Positions 12,350 through 25,600 of a stretch of DNA of 64,000 nt are shown piece by piece (position 1 is the stretch's first letter; every line of letters begins with the position of its first letter). The position numbers were made by a program, and so were the translations under genes. This DNA is from Panorpa germanica (taxonomy: Eukaryota > Arthropoda > Insecta > Mecoptera > Panorpidae). The stretch covers positions 620,001 to 684,000 of the forward strand of contig OY783217.1 in assembly GCA_963678705.1 (NCBI GenBank), given 5' to 3'. Under the pieces are notes generated by a model. That model worked only from the letters and a program-made list of their open reading frames with translations, did no database searches and was not told the origin of the DNA.

Positions 12350-15300
12350 TTATCTGTAGTCGTCATCCTGTAAGTTACTTTTGTTCTGCAAAGAAAAATA
12401 AATGCATTACAATGTGTACATAAACACTAAGACAAAATAGACCAGCAAACCATAAGATGAAATGAGACTAGGAATATTTGATTCATTAATCTTTGACTTC
12501 ATTACGAATTCGACTTTGTGATGGGTTTACTGTGAAGATGATTTTAAATAAGAAATACACTTACCTGTCCTATGCGTGATGTTAGTAAAATTCCCGGAAG
12601 TTTGTTTTCCTCATCTAATGCTTTGAGTCTTTCAGTTTCAGATTCTAAATTGTTTTCTAAAATATTCTTATTGCGTGCCCTGCGCACAGTGCCTGCGTTT
12701 CTCATACATTCCTTTGGTAACAATCTATAACAAGAAAAATATTCATTTTATTACAAATAATCTTATTAATTTTTTTAAGAACTTAGCTAATTTAAAGGGA
12801 AGTGGGGGTGAGTACCTTTCAGCAGAGGAGAGATGATCTCATTTTCTTACCTGTGTATTACTGGTGAAAACAATTCTGGATCCATTGATTTAATGTTGAT
12901 CCTTTCAGTCAATAAACTGACAATATTCCCAACCAGCAATACCGTAGTAACACCAATTGGACTCACCCAATGGTAGGAAAGGCGATACAGAGGGAAAACA
13001 TCAGAATGATCATGACTCTGAAACAGAAATCATTGTTGATTGTTGCTTTAACTAAAGTAGCAGCGTTAATGAATTATAAACACACCATCTAATTAACCTC
13101 CAATTAATTTTTTTCTAAACTAGAGTATAACACCTAGATATCAAAGACACTACATTAAAAAGTTAAAGAAATCTGTAACAGAACCAAGAACAAATTCTCA
13201 TCTAGCAATACTATTAAATGCGCATGTGTCAAAAGCTGCATGTGATTTCGTTAAATACAAACAAGATGGCTGAAGAATAACAAAATTTGACAATCAATAA
13301 TTACTCAAGAGATATTGTGATGTTCTTTGAAAAGAAATATTCTAACCCTTTGTAAAAGCTAAGGAGTTTTAAATTTCAACCTGTTTGAAAAGACGAAGAA
13401 TTATATTACTATGTAAAAACTTTGTTAATTGAAATAGGAATGAAAGGTGCTGAAGACGTGTATGGGTTGGTTTAATATACTGTGAACAAAATATTCTAAT
13501 AATAACTACTCGACAGAACTATTCGAAGACTTTTAATAATACCAATACAAAAAGAACCTGAAAGCACATGTAAGTGACTTTCTTAAGTTTCTATTATTAA
13601 TTTAAATCTGGTATAAAATATTGAATATGTATAAAATGGGGAGTCACATAGGAAGGCACTTTTTAAAGCTTATAATACAATTTTTTACATCGTTTTCTAA
13701 GCCTTAAAACCTGTAGCTTTGAATTACCACTCCAATACTAGCTAACTAAAAAAATATGTTTTGTCAAAAGGTATCTCCTTGTAGTTGACGTTAAAAAATA
13801 ACAAATACCATACAAATAGACTCTAGAGCAAATAGTTAACCAGAAGATTCAAAGGAGGTTTGCAATCAGTACGAGTTTTCTTAAAAACAATTGATTTGAC
13901 TAGGAGTATTTTTATAGTGATGATATCTCTATAGTTTAGCATTCACACTTTAAATTAATATTGTATTGTTGCAGGAACAAGACGATATTGATTGTTAATT
14001 TTACAATTAGTGGAAGATACGACAGAGAAGTTATGGTTGAAATTGAGGCTCAGATTAAAGAAGCTGTAATAGCTGGAAATATTGAAAAGGTACAATATTT
14101 AATACAACAACCGAACTATAAAAATATGCACATCTCAAAAGACAGAATCTTATATCTATTAGAAGAAGCAATTCTACATGGACAAGCAGAAACGTTAGAG
14201 TACCTATTAAAACTTGACAGCGAATTGCCTGAAGAAAAAGGCACGGCTACTTCACGCTATGTCAATCTATGTAAATATGCTATAGAGAACAACCAATCTC
14301 AATGTGTCAAAATAATTTTGAAGAATACAAACGCAATTGCAGAAGAAAAACGTTGTTGTTTTCAATATACGTTAATTATGTATGCTATAACCAGTAAACT
14401 CGAAGATATAGTTGATGTATTAATAGAATATGATGCTAATGTCAATAAAGCTGTAGGAGCATTCATGCCTATAACTCTCGCAGTTTATGTTTCGAGTTTA
14501 AGCACCCTAGACAAAATAATAAATGCTACGAATCCACAAATTTTAAATCAATTTGTTTGGGAACAGCAATGTGATTTGTTATCTATTGCTTGTGAATCTG
14601 AAATGCCATTTACTAGAGCTAGAGCATTATTAAATTCAAATATATTTTCGAGTACTTTCGATTTGCCTAATATAGACTGGTTTTATCATATTCAACGTTC
14701 TTACGTATGGTACTTGGAAAAAAATGGCCTGCAAAAGACAAACACAGCATGCGTTGTGGCGTTGTTATTTTTCAAAATTTATTTATCGAATAAAAATGAG
14801 GGGTTGTCTATACTGGATATGTATTATGCTAGAGGTTTAACATTGAATAGACCAAACGCGGAATCGTCTCCGCTTTTTTATTTAATATATTATTCAGAAA
14901 AGGTTTCACGTTTCGATTTAGACCCCATATTAAATATTTTAATACAAAATTATGATCTCAATGTTGAATTTAACGGTACTTGTGGTAATACTTTTATTAA
15001 AACACTGGTTCCTTTGTTTGCAGATAAGAAATTTTATCAGAATCTCATGCTTGTATTATCGTATTGTATTAATGTTGATATAGAAGATATTTTACACTTA
15101 ATGGCTAATATTACTTTTGTTGATACTTTTGAAATTGTTATGAATTTATGTTTACAAGAAAATCCTAGTTGCAATATCAAACAGTTATTAATAATTCGAT
15201 TTTATCACCTGAACAAAAATTACGTAAAATTTATTGATAATCTACCAAGGGTACAATCTTTGAGTCAACTGTGTAGAAAGAGTTTTAGACAAGGTATAAG

Positions 15301-18300
15301 ACAGACTTATGGGAATTGTTCAACAAAAACTTACTTATCAGTGTTACAAAATCTTCCTGTTCCACGTCAAATAGTTGACTATTTGCGATATAACAATTAC
15401 AATAGTTTTGTAAGCTTGAGTGATGAATATGATTCATTACAATAAAGATAAATGTCTATTACAATAACTTTTAAAGAATCTGTTTGGTCGTGAGTTCTAG
15501 TCATCGTATTATTAAGCTAATTAAGATTCTTTATGTAAGTGATTATGATAAATGTTTAATGTAAAGTGTATTCTTGTAATTTTAAAATGATGTTCCAGAA
15601 ATTTCAGCAAAATTATATTGTTCTAAATATTTATGACTGTGGATTATTTATTGAATATAGATTCCTAATAATTTTATAAAAAAAAACGTTTTTCTTTAAA
15701 TTTTAAGACCGCTGTATTCCGTCCCAAACTTTGATTTACTGCTATGCAGTTTTTCTTAACGATAATTCGCACTTTTGTTTTGTAGTTCTGTGAGAGTTTT
15801 AAAACGATATAGGGAGTGTATTCTGTCATATTACCCTGGATGTAACGCATGTATATATAAATGTTACAGATACCTTGTAAAGATGTGCAGTAGAATTCAT
15901 AGAGGCATTTAAACTCTCAGAACAGCCTTCAATCGATATTGGAAGTCTAGTAGATAAAAGTTGACCGGTTGCATAAGCAGCTTGAGATCCCATTGCAACC
16001 CATCCCGACATCAAAGCACCGGATATACCTCCAGCAAGAGCCCCCTTGTTGTTGGCCCATGGAAACAATGCACCTAGTGTAAATACACCAAAAGTTGTAC
16101 CTGCTGATATTGCAGTGAGACTTGAAGCCAACTGGAAAAAAATTAAAATGGCTACATTACAATATAGCTGCTTCGATTTCAAAGTAGCTAAGAGTAAGCA
16201 GACAGATTATATGGGACAAACTTGTAAAACTACAGATATTCATTAGTTTAATATCTACTTCAAATAATAAAGCAGTATATTTATGTTTTAGATGTGTTAT
16301 AGGGCCTTTAAACAGGATGTCCGGATGTTGAAAAGATTTCTCCTACCCTTTCTACCCCTTCTATGTTTATGTGTTTGTATTATATATTTGTTTCAACGTA
16401 CTGAGCAAATCGACAAGCATATTGCGAAATAGAAAGTTAACAAAGGGTTTCTAAAGACTCTGTGAATAGAGTTTCTATTTAAATATTATCCCTTTACCTT
16501 GACGCAAAGACTTGTCTTTTTATGATGTTAAAACAAATATTAAATGTTATAATTGAGAAAACATTCATGCAAATATTTTAAAAATAAAAACTAAACTATA
16601 ATTAGTGTACTTTTAAATATAGCACTTACTCCAAGTACGCCGTCCAATTGCTCCACAACATAAATGCTGGCAATAGTCGCCACTCCTAAAATAAGGGCAG
16701 CACTTCTAACGAGCCAAGCTGCTGTTTTGTCTGAGGGTCTCGCTCCAAAGCAACCACGCAGAATATCTTGCAAAAGGACTCCAGATGTACAATGAAGAAC
16801 AACAGCCAAGGAACTATGTTGAAAAAATAGTAATTATTTCTTTTTATTTAAAATTGTATTATAATAAACTGTCATTTAAAATGAACCTTAACGCTGCTCC
16901 AAAAACTCCAGCTATGAACAACCCCGGCATTCCTTGCAGATGTCCCATTCTCTCCATTACGTAGAGCGGTAAAATTTGATCATCACGAATAATGGCTCCT
17001 GAAGATAACGGATCGCAATCCGAATAAGCAGCGAAAACCAAAAGACCAGTGTAGCAACACACGGATACAAATAGGGTAATGCCAATTGTGTAAATTAATA
17101 TAGAACTGAAATAACACAGAAATACAGATGAAGAGCAATTGGGGTAAAGTATACTTCCTTTACACAAGAACATATAGAAGCTTACACTCTAGCTTGTTTT
17201 AATGTAGGTAGAGACATGTATCGCTGCACCATGGTTTGGTTCACCGAATTGTAAGAGGTCCAGTAAACAAAGCCACCAATTAAGACACTCCAAATTGTTT
17301 GACGTTCATACATGTTTGGATTAAAACTGGAATAAAAAAGGAAATGTTGGTGAGAGCTGTTTGAAATAGTTAAAAGTTAACATAAGATTCACGTTAACAT
17401 CGACCACCAACTAAGAAAAAATCAGAGACCCATCACAGGGTGCTCATGTTGATCTTGACTTCCAGTAGATATGAAGCAGCAAAGTATCGTTAATAATCAG
17501 TACAAAAACATAAGCTCTACCTTCTTAAAAGGTAAGGAGATGATAATTTTATATCGTGTACTTAATGTTGCCTGTTTATTAGGCGCAATAAAATATGTTC
17601 ACGATAGTAGAATTATTTTATATGAAAAATTAAGAAAGTTTAAATAAACGCTTACTTAAAAAATTGTAATCTGCCACCTTTATTAGCTATGCTAAAGACT
17701 TCTGCAACGCCTCCAACATAAATGGTCCCCACGATAGCCATCACCACTACAGAAAAGAACATCACCGTAGTTTGCCAAGTATCAGACCAAACCACTGCTT
17801 GTAGTCCGCCCTGTGAAGGAAGTTAAACTTTAATAAAGATACGAGTATAATAACTTCTGATAAAAATTAACTCATAATTATATACTTACAATTATTGTAT
17901 AAACAATACATATCACGCAAACCACTGGTGAAATAACATGGATATCAACACCGGTAACTGCAACAAATAAAATGTTTTAATATATTACATCTCTAATGCA
18001 ATTGCTGTTAAACAAGAGTGCAACAGAGATGCAGAATCAAGCATCAAATCGCTAACATATATTGATACGATTCGAATATTTAAACTATTATACATACCTT
18101 GGTTAAATGCCAGAGCTGGTACATATATTATTATTGGAAGAAACATTAACTGAAACAATATATTTTATAAATAAAAATATTTATTTTGTGAATTCTATTG
18201 ATAAGAAACAATATAATATTTAAAGTTAGTATGCAATACAATAATTACCTCATCAAAAACGAACATCACAGACGCAATTGTACGTACATGTTTACTGAAT

Positions 18301-19686
18301 CTCATTTCTAAATACTGAAAGAATAAGAAAACATTACTAAGGATTCAGGAGGCTGATTTATACCGATCCCCAAGCTGTTTACCATAGGAAATATTATGTC
18401 CAAAAATTTAGTACCAAACTGGGTAATACGAAAGGTTTGGAAGATGAACTATAGACCTTTCTAGAAAACGCTGTTTCAAAATAATAGTTCAGTTAAAATA
18501 TTTACCTCATAAGAAGAATGAATTTGTAACACCGAAAATATTGGTAAATAAACATAGGCTACTATGAGACCCATCATCAAAATGGCTACAAAAATCATCC
18601 AATATTGGGTACCGTAAAGGTACACCTCAGTTGGTGTTCCAAGAATTGTAACCCCTGAAACATAACTGTGCAGAATAATATTAGTCGAATAGATCATGTA
18701 TTAACAAGCAGAATTTATTATAAAAGAAATATTTACCTAGCAACCAAAGAAAATGCAACTGGAAGAGGATTCAATGTTTTATCACCCTGGATAAAACGTT
18801 TAGCTGTTTCCTGTTCTTCATCACCCGATTCCTTTTTTCCAAAAATACCGCGACATCCGCAGTAAAGTCCTGTGAGAGCGGATAGTGCAATTGTTGCTCC
18901 AAAAACACAATAATCTGCGACGCTGAATCGAAAGATGACATCTTGACCCCCATCCACTGATGAAGAATTTAACATCTGATAATCTGAATCAAAAATAATT
19001 ACCAATTACAACACTTATGTAAGTATGCATACATTGTAAATGAGATATTGATTTTTTCTTAAATTCGAAGAACAAAAAATACGCTTGATGCTTAATTGTT
19101 CACGCACAGTCAAGCAAAGACTACCTTAAGCCAAAATGTTTACTGTTTAGTGTATTGAATATATTTATAAGATGTTGTCTTGTACAGAAGAAAGGTGCGT
19201 GTATGAATTATTTTTTATTAAATATGTGGATGCCAGTACAATGATAAATGGAGTAAAAATGAACGTTTAATACATATGTAAAATATTAATATATCCTGAA
19301 TTTAAATATTCTTTGAACTAGTATTTTGCAGAATGTAAAAAATTTAAATCTTTCATCTGAATTGGTTACTTTTAAAAAAGACATATACGTTTTGGGATAA
19401 TAGAGTTGTAAAAACACATTATTTGGGGAAACACCTATCCCTAACATATATATTCCTATGTACAACTATCCTCTACTTCGTCTAAAAGAATTTTAAAAAA
19501 CATAGTGGTTCACCCTAGGCAGATATATATTTTATCGCAAATTATCATTTAAAATTTGAACTGGATAATATAACTGTTTTTAAATTTAACTGTGCATTTT
19601 TGCGATACTTATGTTTCTCTAGAAAATAATTAGGGCAGTCCCGTAATGTCTAAATAAATAATAACATACAAACCTGATAAACTCAT
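12350..19686 (-). CDS. SLC5-family sodium-coupled solute symporter (SMCT/SMVT-like)
   Basis: The model has fourteen exons: 19686-19674, 18983-18737, 18665-18506, 18314-18249, 18149-18098, 17957-17890, 17810-17656, 17326-17186, 17105-16887, 16813-16630, 16131-15874, 13017-12851, 12724-12565 and 12385-12350. All phases agree and give 641 aa, normal for this family. Family signatures run in order: [16 protein letters not shown] in the first membrane helix, [35 protein letters not shown] (about residues 89-107), [13 protein letters not shown] (from 203), [13 protein letters not shown] (from 283) and [16 protein letters not shown]. These are typical of insect plasma-membrane Na+/monocarboxylate or multivitamin-type transporters. 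The substrate cannot be read from the sequence. The last helix is in exon 12, followed by a charged cytosolic tail. The first coding exon is only 13 nt. Intron 11 (13018-15873) hosts a plus-strand gene. Confidence 0.92.
14033..15445 (+). CDS. Ankyrin-repeat and SOCS-box (ASB-like) protein nested in an SLC5 intron
   Basis: This is an uninterrupted 470-aa frame. The N-terminal half reads as degenerate ankyrin repeats ([16 protein letters not shown]; ALxxGNxEKVQYLI-type helices; [14 protein letters not shown]). The C terminus is a SOCS box: a BC box [10 protein letters not shown] at about 409-418, and a Cul5 box with [11 protein letters not shown] at about 441-451. From family knowledge, such proteins bind Elongin B/C through the BC box and Cullin-5 through the LPxP segment, and present substrates for ubiquitination. 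The gene lies wholly inside intron 11 of the SLC5 gene, on the opposite strand. A splice acceptor (TTGTTGCAG) ends at 13974 and the frame stays open back to it, so an upstream exon may exist; GTAAGT at 13570 is a candidate donor. I chose ATG 14033 because it is the first ATG after the acceptor. AATAAA overlaps the stop codon. Confidence 0.8.
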   Translation: MVEIEAQIKEAVIAGNIEKVQYLIQQPNYKNMHISKDRILYLLEEAILHGQAETLEYLLKLDSELPEEKGTATSRYVNLCKYAIENNQSQCVKIILKNTNAIAEEKRCCFQYTLIMYAITSKLEDIVDVLIEYDANVNKAVGAFMPITLAVYVSSLSTLDKIINATNPQILNQFVWEQQCDLLSIACESEMPFTRARALLNSNIFSSTFDLPNIDWFYHIQRSYVWYLEKNGLQKTNTACVVALLFFKIYLSNKNEGLSILDMYYARGLTLNRPNAESSPLFYLIYYSEKVSRFDLDPILNILIQNYDLNVEFNGTCGNTFIKTLVPLFADKKFYQNLMLVLSYCINVDIEDILHLMANITFVDTFEIVMNLCLQENPSCNIKQLLIIRFYHLNKNYVKFIDNLPRVQSLSQLCRKSFRQGIRQTYGNCSTKTYLSVLQNLPVPRQIVDYLRYNNYNSFVSLSDEYDSLQ

Positions 19687-22600
19687 GATATGTATCTTTT
19701 AAACGATCAATTAATATAATAATAATTATTTATGTATTATTTAATTGCTGTATATATAACAAACAAATCTAATTATTCACTTCCTGTATAAGCGAGTTGT
19801 GCTTGTTAAGATTAAATATTCATTAAAATCACATGACTCTAAAGTTAGGTCCCTGTTTCATTCATTAGTGAAAGGTTAAGATTAATACTTGTAGATTTTA
19901 GTTAACAAACTTTTCACTTCACTTTAAAAATAATAAGAGTAAGAGACTAGCTATGGCTTAGTTGATGTTAAAACTAATACAGGATTTATCTGCAGTTCTG
20001 AGTTTGCTTATATTTGTACTACAATAAATTCCTAATTAAAAACATAACACCTACGTTTTCTTGAACATTTTAATAATAAAACAATTATAATAATGTTATC
20101 AGTAACAAACCGATAAAATAAATTGTTTTAAAATACCATAATAATTTAATTGTATTCAACAACAAGGCATGGTATAATAATGGAAAATTTTAGCTTGCAA
20201 TAGTTTTCATCTGTATTAATTAAATAAACTTATGCAAAGGCATAGCACAAATTACCTAATATTCGTTATACGTGTTACATATCCAAAAATCTATTTCAGC
20301 GCTGTCAGAAACGATAAAGCCGTACGGATATGTGCGCTTATTTCAAACCTCGTTGCTTTTCAATCCAAATTACTTGTAATTATTGTGCGCGGCATTGGTG
20401 TATTGATAAAAATTAAAATAGAAGCCTGGTCTCATGATAAAGTGTGATACTCCAATGGTTTGATTCGAATAAACATCAGAGGTAATGCAGTGTGAGAGAC
20501 CCTAATGATTCATGAATAAGTTACTGGAAATTTTTGCATAATTTAAATATCTATTGATTTATTAATTATCTACATTTATGTATGCTAACAATTTGCAAAT
20601 CACCTATTGTCATTTTGTAAAGAGAAAGCAATAAGAAGATAAACGAACAAAATTGCAAAGTAAATATTACCCGTACATATTTGTGCGCATAATACTCGAA
20701 CCTCAAATATTTATCCAAACCTTAGTAAAACATGCCTCTGACTAATATTAGAGTTAGAGGTGATGTCACTGTTTCAAAAACAATAATATTAATTTCTTTT
20801 GAATTACATAAGCACTTATTGTTAATTATTTTATCGCAATTTTTTGTAATTATAGTTATATGTATTTTAAAACGCAGTAACAATCGCTTAATACAGTTAT
20901 AGTTTAATTTATGAAAGAGAGACTCATGGTTTAAACAATTTGAGACGTATAGAGCTGAGTGTCCACAGGCCTGCACGACTCGCATCAAACGTATTGACTT
21001 CATTGAATAAAAAATAGAATAGAATAGCAATACCTGCGGTACACTGAAATCAGTCAACGCATTATGTCTAATAAAGGAGAGAAACTGGAGTCGCATGCAA
21101 GCGCATCGTTATGTTTACTCGTATTAATGTGTTCTGCGTTGAAGTGTGCCTTAGTTCAAAAATCAACTCTTTTGTTGTTTACTGGTGAAATTATATCACC
21201 ACTGAAAATAAATACACAGTATGGGCACAGTATGTTTATATCTCATTCTCCGTTATTTCTGTTGGACTTGGACATCTTCAATGATGGAACTAATAAGCAA
21301 TTCTGCTGTAAACTTGTACTTTGGCCTATGACGTCATAATTAATATATTAGTTTGTTGCTCTGCGTATATAATTATAGTTGACAAGAACCATATAATTTT
21401 GCTATGTCATGACTTAACATTAATACTAATAATATTTAATTGTCATGTTATTATATCATTACAAACAAAATCGTCTATCTTTTGCGTCCACTTATTTATC
21501 TAAAACTGAGTTATATGATATTCAGTAAAAAATTGTATTTAATCCGTTATTTTAATTCTACAGCTCAACTGCACTTATTCCGATGCATTTTCTCCTACTT
21601 ATGTTCGCTCAATTCTTAATTTGGCACCTAAAGCGACTGCTCCACTTTGCACTGTTTTTGCGTAAGTACACTATATTTGTTTTGCAAAAGGCACGAATTA
21701 AACTTACACATAAGTGTAATAAACAGTAATTACTGTTCTGAATAAACTTGTTCATATCTCACACAAATTAACAGTCAGATAAATGGAGTGACGTCACAAT
21801 TGTAGTATTTGATGGTTCTGGTTAAAGCCGACAGTAAACTTTTAGTACAAACCACAGGATACAAAGTAGTGGGGGTAAATCATAGGTAGAAAATTGTTTT
21901 GAAGTACAGCATCACACTCGTGCTTCCTTACTACAGTTAATTCAAGTGTTATGTTCTACTTGTGTGTTTTTAAATTCTTTGCTTCGTTCATTTTAATAAA
22001 TACCAAAGGTACGTATTAAAGTGAGTCGTATATTCTTGACCTTCAAACAAAAATTACTGGTGCGATGTAACACACAACGTTCCGAAGATGACAGTACGTC
22101 ATACATTAGATATATTTCAGAATTTGACTTTTCTTATACTTTAGACATCTATATATCGGCCATTCATTCAGTGTTGCAGATATGTGTATTATAAAACTAA
22201 CAATATATTCACGTTCTATTTCTGTAGCAAGTGAAATCGTACGATAGAAACAGCAGACTTTGTAAATGTGGTGTGAGAAGCCTTATGTCTTCATAGCATA
22301 ACCTTGAACTGTCGTAAAAATGTAAGTGTTATATTCTGCAAATAATGTATGCAGATCATAAATAAAATCCATTGCCAAACATCGTGAGAAATATCAAATC
22401 AATAACTACACCCATTTCTTCCAGCTTAATTGAAATGTCAATCTAAAAAGGTCTTGATTTCTTAATTTAAATTTTATAATTAAAATTCCACGGTAATTTT
22501 CCTATAATGTTGCATAAATATAATAAGATAAGGATAGAGTTAGCTATACTTTATAATATAGAAAGAGAGCCGATTAAATATATTTCACGTTAAAACTTTC

Positions 22601-25600
22601 CATAAAGATTTTTTGTTATTTATTTTTTGCTTATAATTTAAATAACTGTATTTATAAATAAATGATACATTTGCTACGCCTTCTTTTAGTCAGATACGAG
22701 TATAAATATTATTGAGAGGTAAACATAGCAGATGGCTACAGGTACAAACAGGTATATACATGAACAATGCATTTTTATGGATGCAGTAGCTCCTTTTAGC
22801 ACAATTATATTAATGCAGATATCACGCTTTTAAAATAGGCTAACGGTGCATTTTGGGTACGCAGTAGTTTTATTTTTTCATCACGTATAAGGCTAACACT
22901 TGGATTTGAACTTCCCGCTTCCATTCGGTCGCCATCTTGAAAATAAGAGTGTAATCACCTTCTAATATGTTTATTTTGAAAATTATAATTCACACAAAAA
23001 TGTTATTAATAGCTTTTTTATACATAATAACTAGCTTTTACCCCGTTGCAAAGCGACGTTTGTTTTATAGACATGATTTAAAATCAATAAAATAATTGAT
23101 AATTACATTTCAAATTTTAGTTCCATTTTTAAATTGAAATGTATATACTCTTAAAATAATTAGAAGGTGAATTGAAGAAATACACAATTGCTTCCAAGTT
23201 AGGTCTCTTCCAATTGATTTTGCGGGGCCACTCCGGTTTCTCAATAGTGTGATAGTATTCAGTCTACGTGTGTATTGAGTACAGTCTTCAAAAAAACTTC
23301 TATCAGATAAAGAGTGTACGCAACGTTTGTACTTAACACCCGACTATACTTTTGCATAAGATTGTCACTCTAAACAAGAGTCAATAAAATTTATTCATGA
23401 ACATAAAGATAAGTTTAAAAGAACACTTTTTTACTATTTCAATACATAATTCTTGTCCATTCATAAAAAAAATTTAATTTATATATTTAAATACATAAAC
23501 ATATGTCAACACCTTGGAATTAATTTATGGGGTATGTATTATACAAAGGTCCCTAGCCGACTGTGCTATCATTTCTCAAAGGCACCTAACCGCCTTTGCA
23601 AGGGATCGTCTCCACTGATAAAACTTTTCTCTACTACAAAACATAAAACATTACGTACCTTATATATGATTACGACGTGTGAACCGATATGAATACAGAC
23701 AAAATATATGGCTAAACACGGACAATGGAATGGGTAAATCAATGACAATATCCAGTGGCGGATTTTTATAAAAGCGAATGAGACGCTCACAAATAGGAGG
23801 GCCTCAAAATACAGCTCTCAAAAAGAAATGTGATTTAAATATTAAAAAAAGATATTTTTATAGGTGAGAACAGAGAAAATAATAAAATGTTTCGTAGAAT
23901 TTAATCAGTTCACTAAAGTTAAACAAATGTAGAAAGGTGAAGTCGCACTAGTGTGTACGGAACATAACATCTGCGATTGATAAAAGAACAACAGCCTTTT
24001 AGATCGATTACATTGATCGATACGAAGACGTCATTAGCTTCTTAGTCCCATTAGACATTAGACATGTAAAACGCAATAAAAGAGATAAGTAATGCGATAC
24101 GCATGACAGATAAAGATCGATGATTTTAATCTATTACAAAGTGCAATTTTAAAATCCAGTCAAACTACTTGTGTGACTGCTGAGGGGCAGTGCGGAGTGC
24201 AGAAGTAATTCATACAGGCCACAAAAGGACCCATGTTTAGAGAAGTATCATTTTAAAAAGTGCCGTTTGTTTTCACGTGGCAGCACCTTCTGATACATAT
24301 TCATATGATTAAAAAGAACGGGAATTTTAAAAATATACATATCATTTTTAATAAATCATATATTTAAATAAAATGTATATAGTTTTATATAGTGCAGTTA
24401 TAGTTTTATATACTATAAGGATGCATTTTGTCCCTGTGAAGTTTAAGAGAACAAGATTAAACATTTTACCTTTATTTACAAAGTGAAAAAATAATGTTCG
24501 CAATTCTAATTATTAGTATCGAAATAAACTTTATTAAAAATAGTACTTAATGTTTGTAAGGGATTGAGAAGATGACAGATCTTTAACAATCAGTGCTATA
24601 GATAACAAAAAGTTCTTGATAAAAAGCACGGACTTCTCTGATAGAAGCCTGTATTATAAGTTTACAGCCCTACGAAAACATTGGGCCGTTATGTTTTCCC
24701 ATTCTATCCGGCTCTGTACGAATTTTAAGCTCAAGGTCTATCGAACCATTACCTGTGCACATTATCTTCATATTTTAACTAATAGGCACATCAGGTTTAT
24801 CAGACTTGTTGATTTATTGATACGACAATTTCGATTATGGAAAGCTGTGTGATAAAGCTGTGTGATCAATGTATTCCAGAAACGACATCATGTTTTTGAG
24901 TTCGATTCCTGAACTATTAATTTATTTACCTACTCATATGTTACATAATCATATTTATTAGGCAGTGGTGCAATTTACATATGTAAATTGCCGACATCAA
25001 AAAAACTACAAACAAAGAAAGCATTGGAAAATTGAAAATATTTTTAATTATTAATATCTTTTATAATATTGGGCCTAATTAAAAAATTATTTGATATTTA
25101 AAGTCCTGACAGCCGACTTTATCAATCAGTATCACTTACATCCAGTGCTAATTTGTATTAGTTTGTAGATCTGTAACAAATGTAAATCGTTAATTCGTTC
25201 TACCAATTCGGTTTACGCAATCTCCTTATCATCTGTGCATACATTTACATTGACATTATCTGGTACACACATTTAAATAAAGTTAATTGGAAAATTGTCA
25301 CACTAAAATTATAGGTAAAATTTATTAAAATTTATTTATTGTATTTAACAAAATGCTTTTCAAATTTATGTATTTCCTTTTCCTTGTCTCTCTACTTATT
25401 TTTAGATGCCCAAAGTTTTAACCAACACAAAATTATTATGTCCAAAAATAATATTCTGAGCATACCGCAAGACTGTATTGAGCGCCGTCTATTTAGAAAT
25501 CTAACAAAACTATAAAACCAATATGCATGTTTACACAAAAATATTGCACAATCAGAATTAGAATCAGTGGTCTTTTTTGTGGACAACAATGACGCAGTAA

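Noticed and set aside
21564..21661. A 98-nt open segment with a good acceptor (TTCTACAG) and donor (GC|GTAAGT) on the plus strand, reading LNCTYSDAFSPTYVRSILNL onward
   Set aside because: No partner exon or recognisable domain was found nearby, and an open frame of 98 nt is not rare. RNA evidence would be needed.
24860..24915. tRNA-like B-box (AGTTCGATTCCTG)
   Set aside because: No A-box, acceptor stem or anticodon arm can be drawn upstream.
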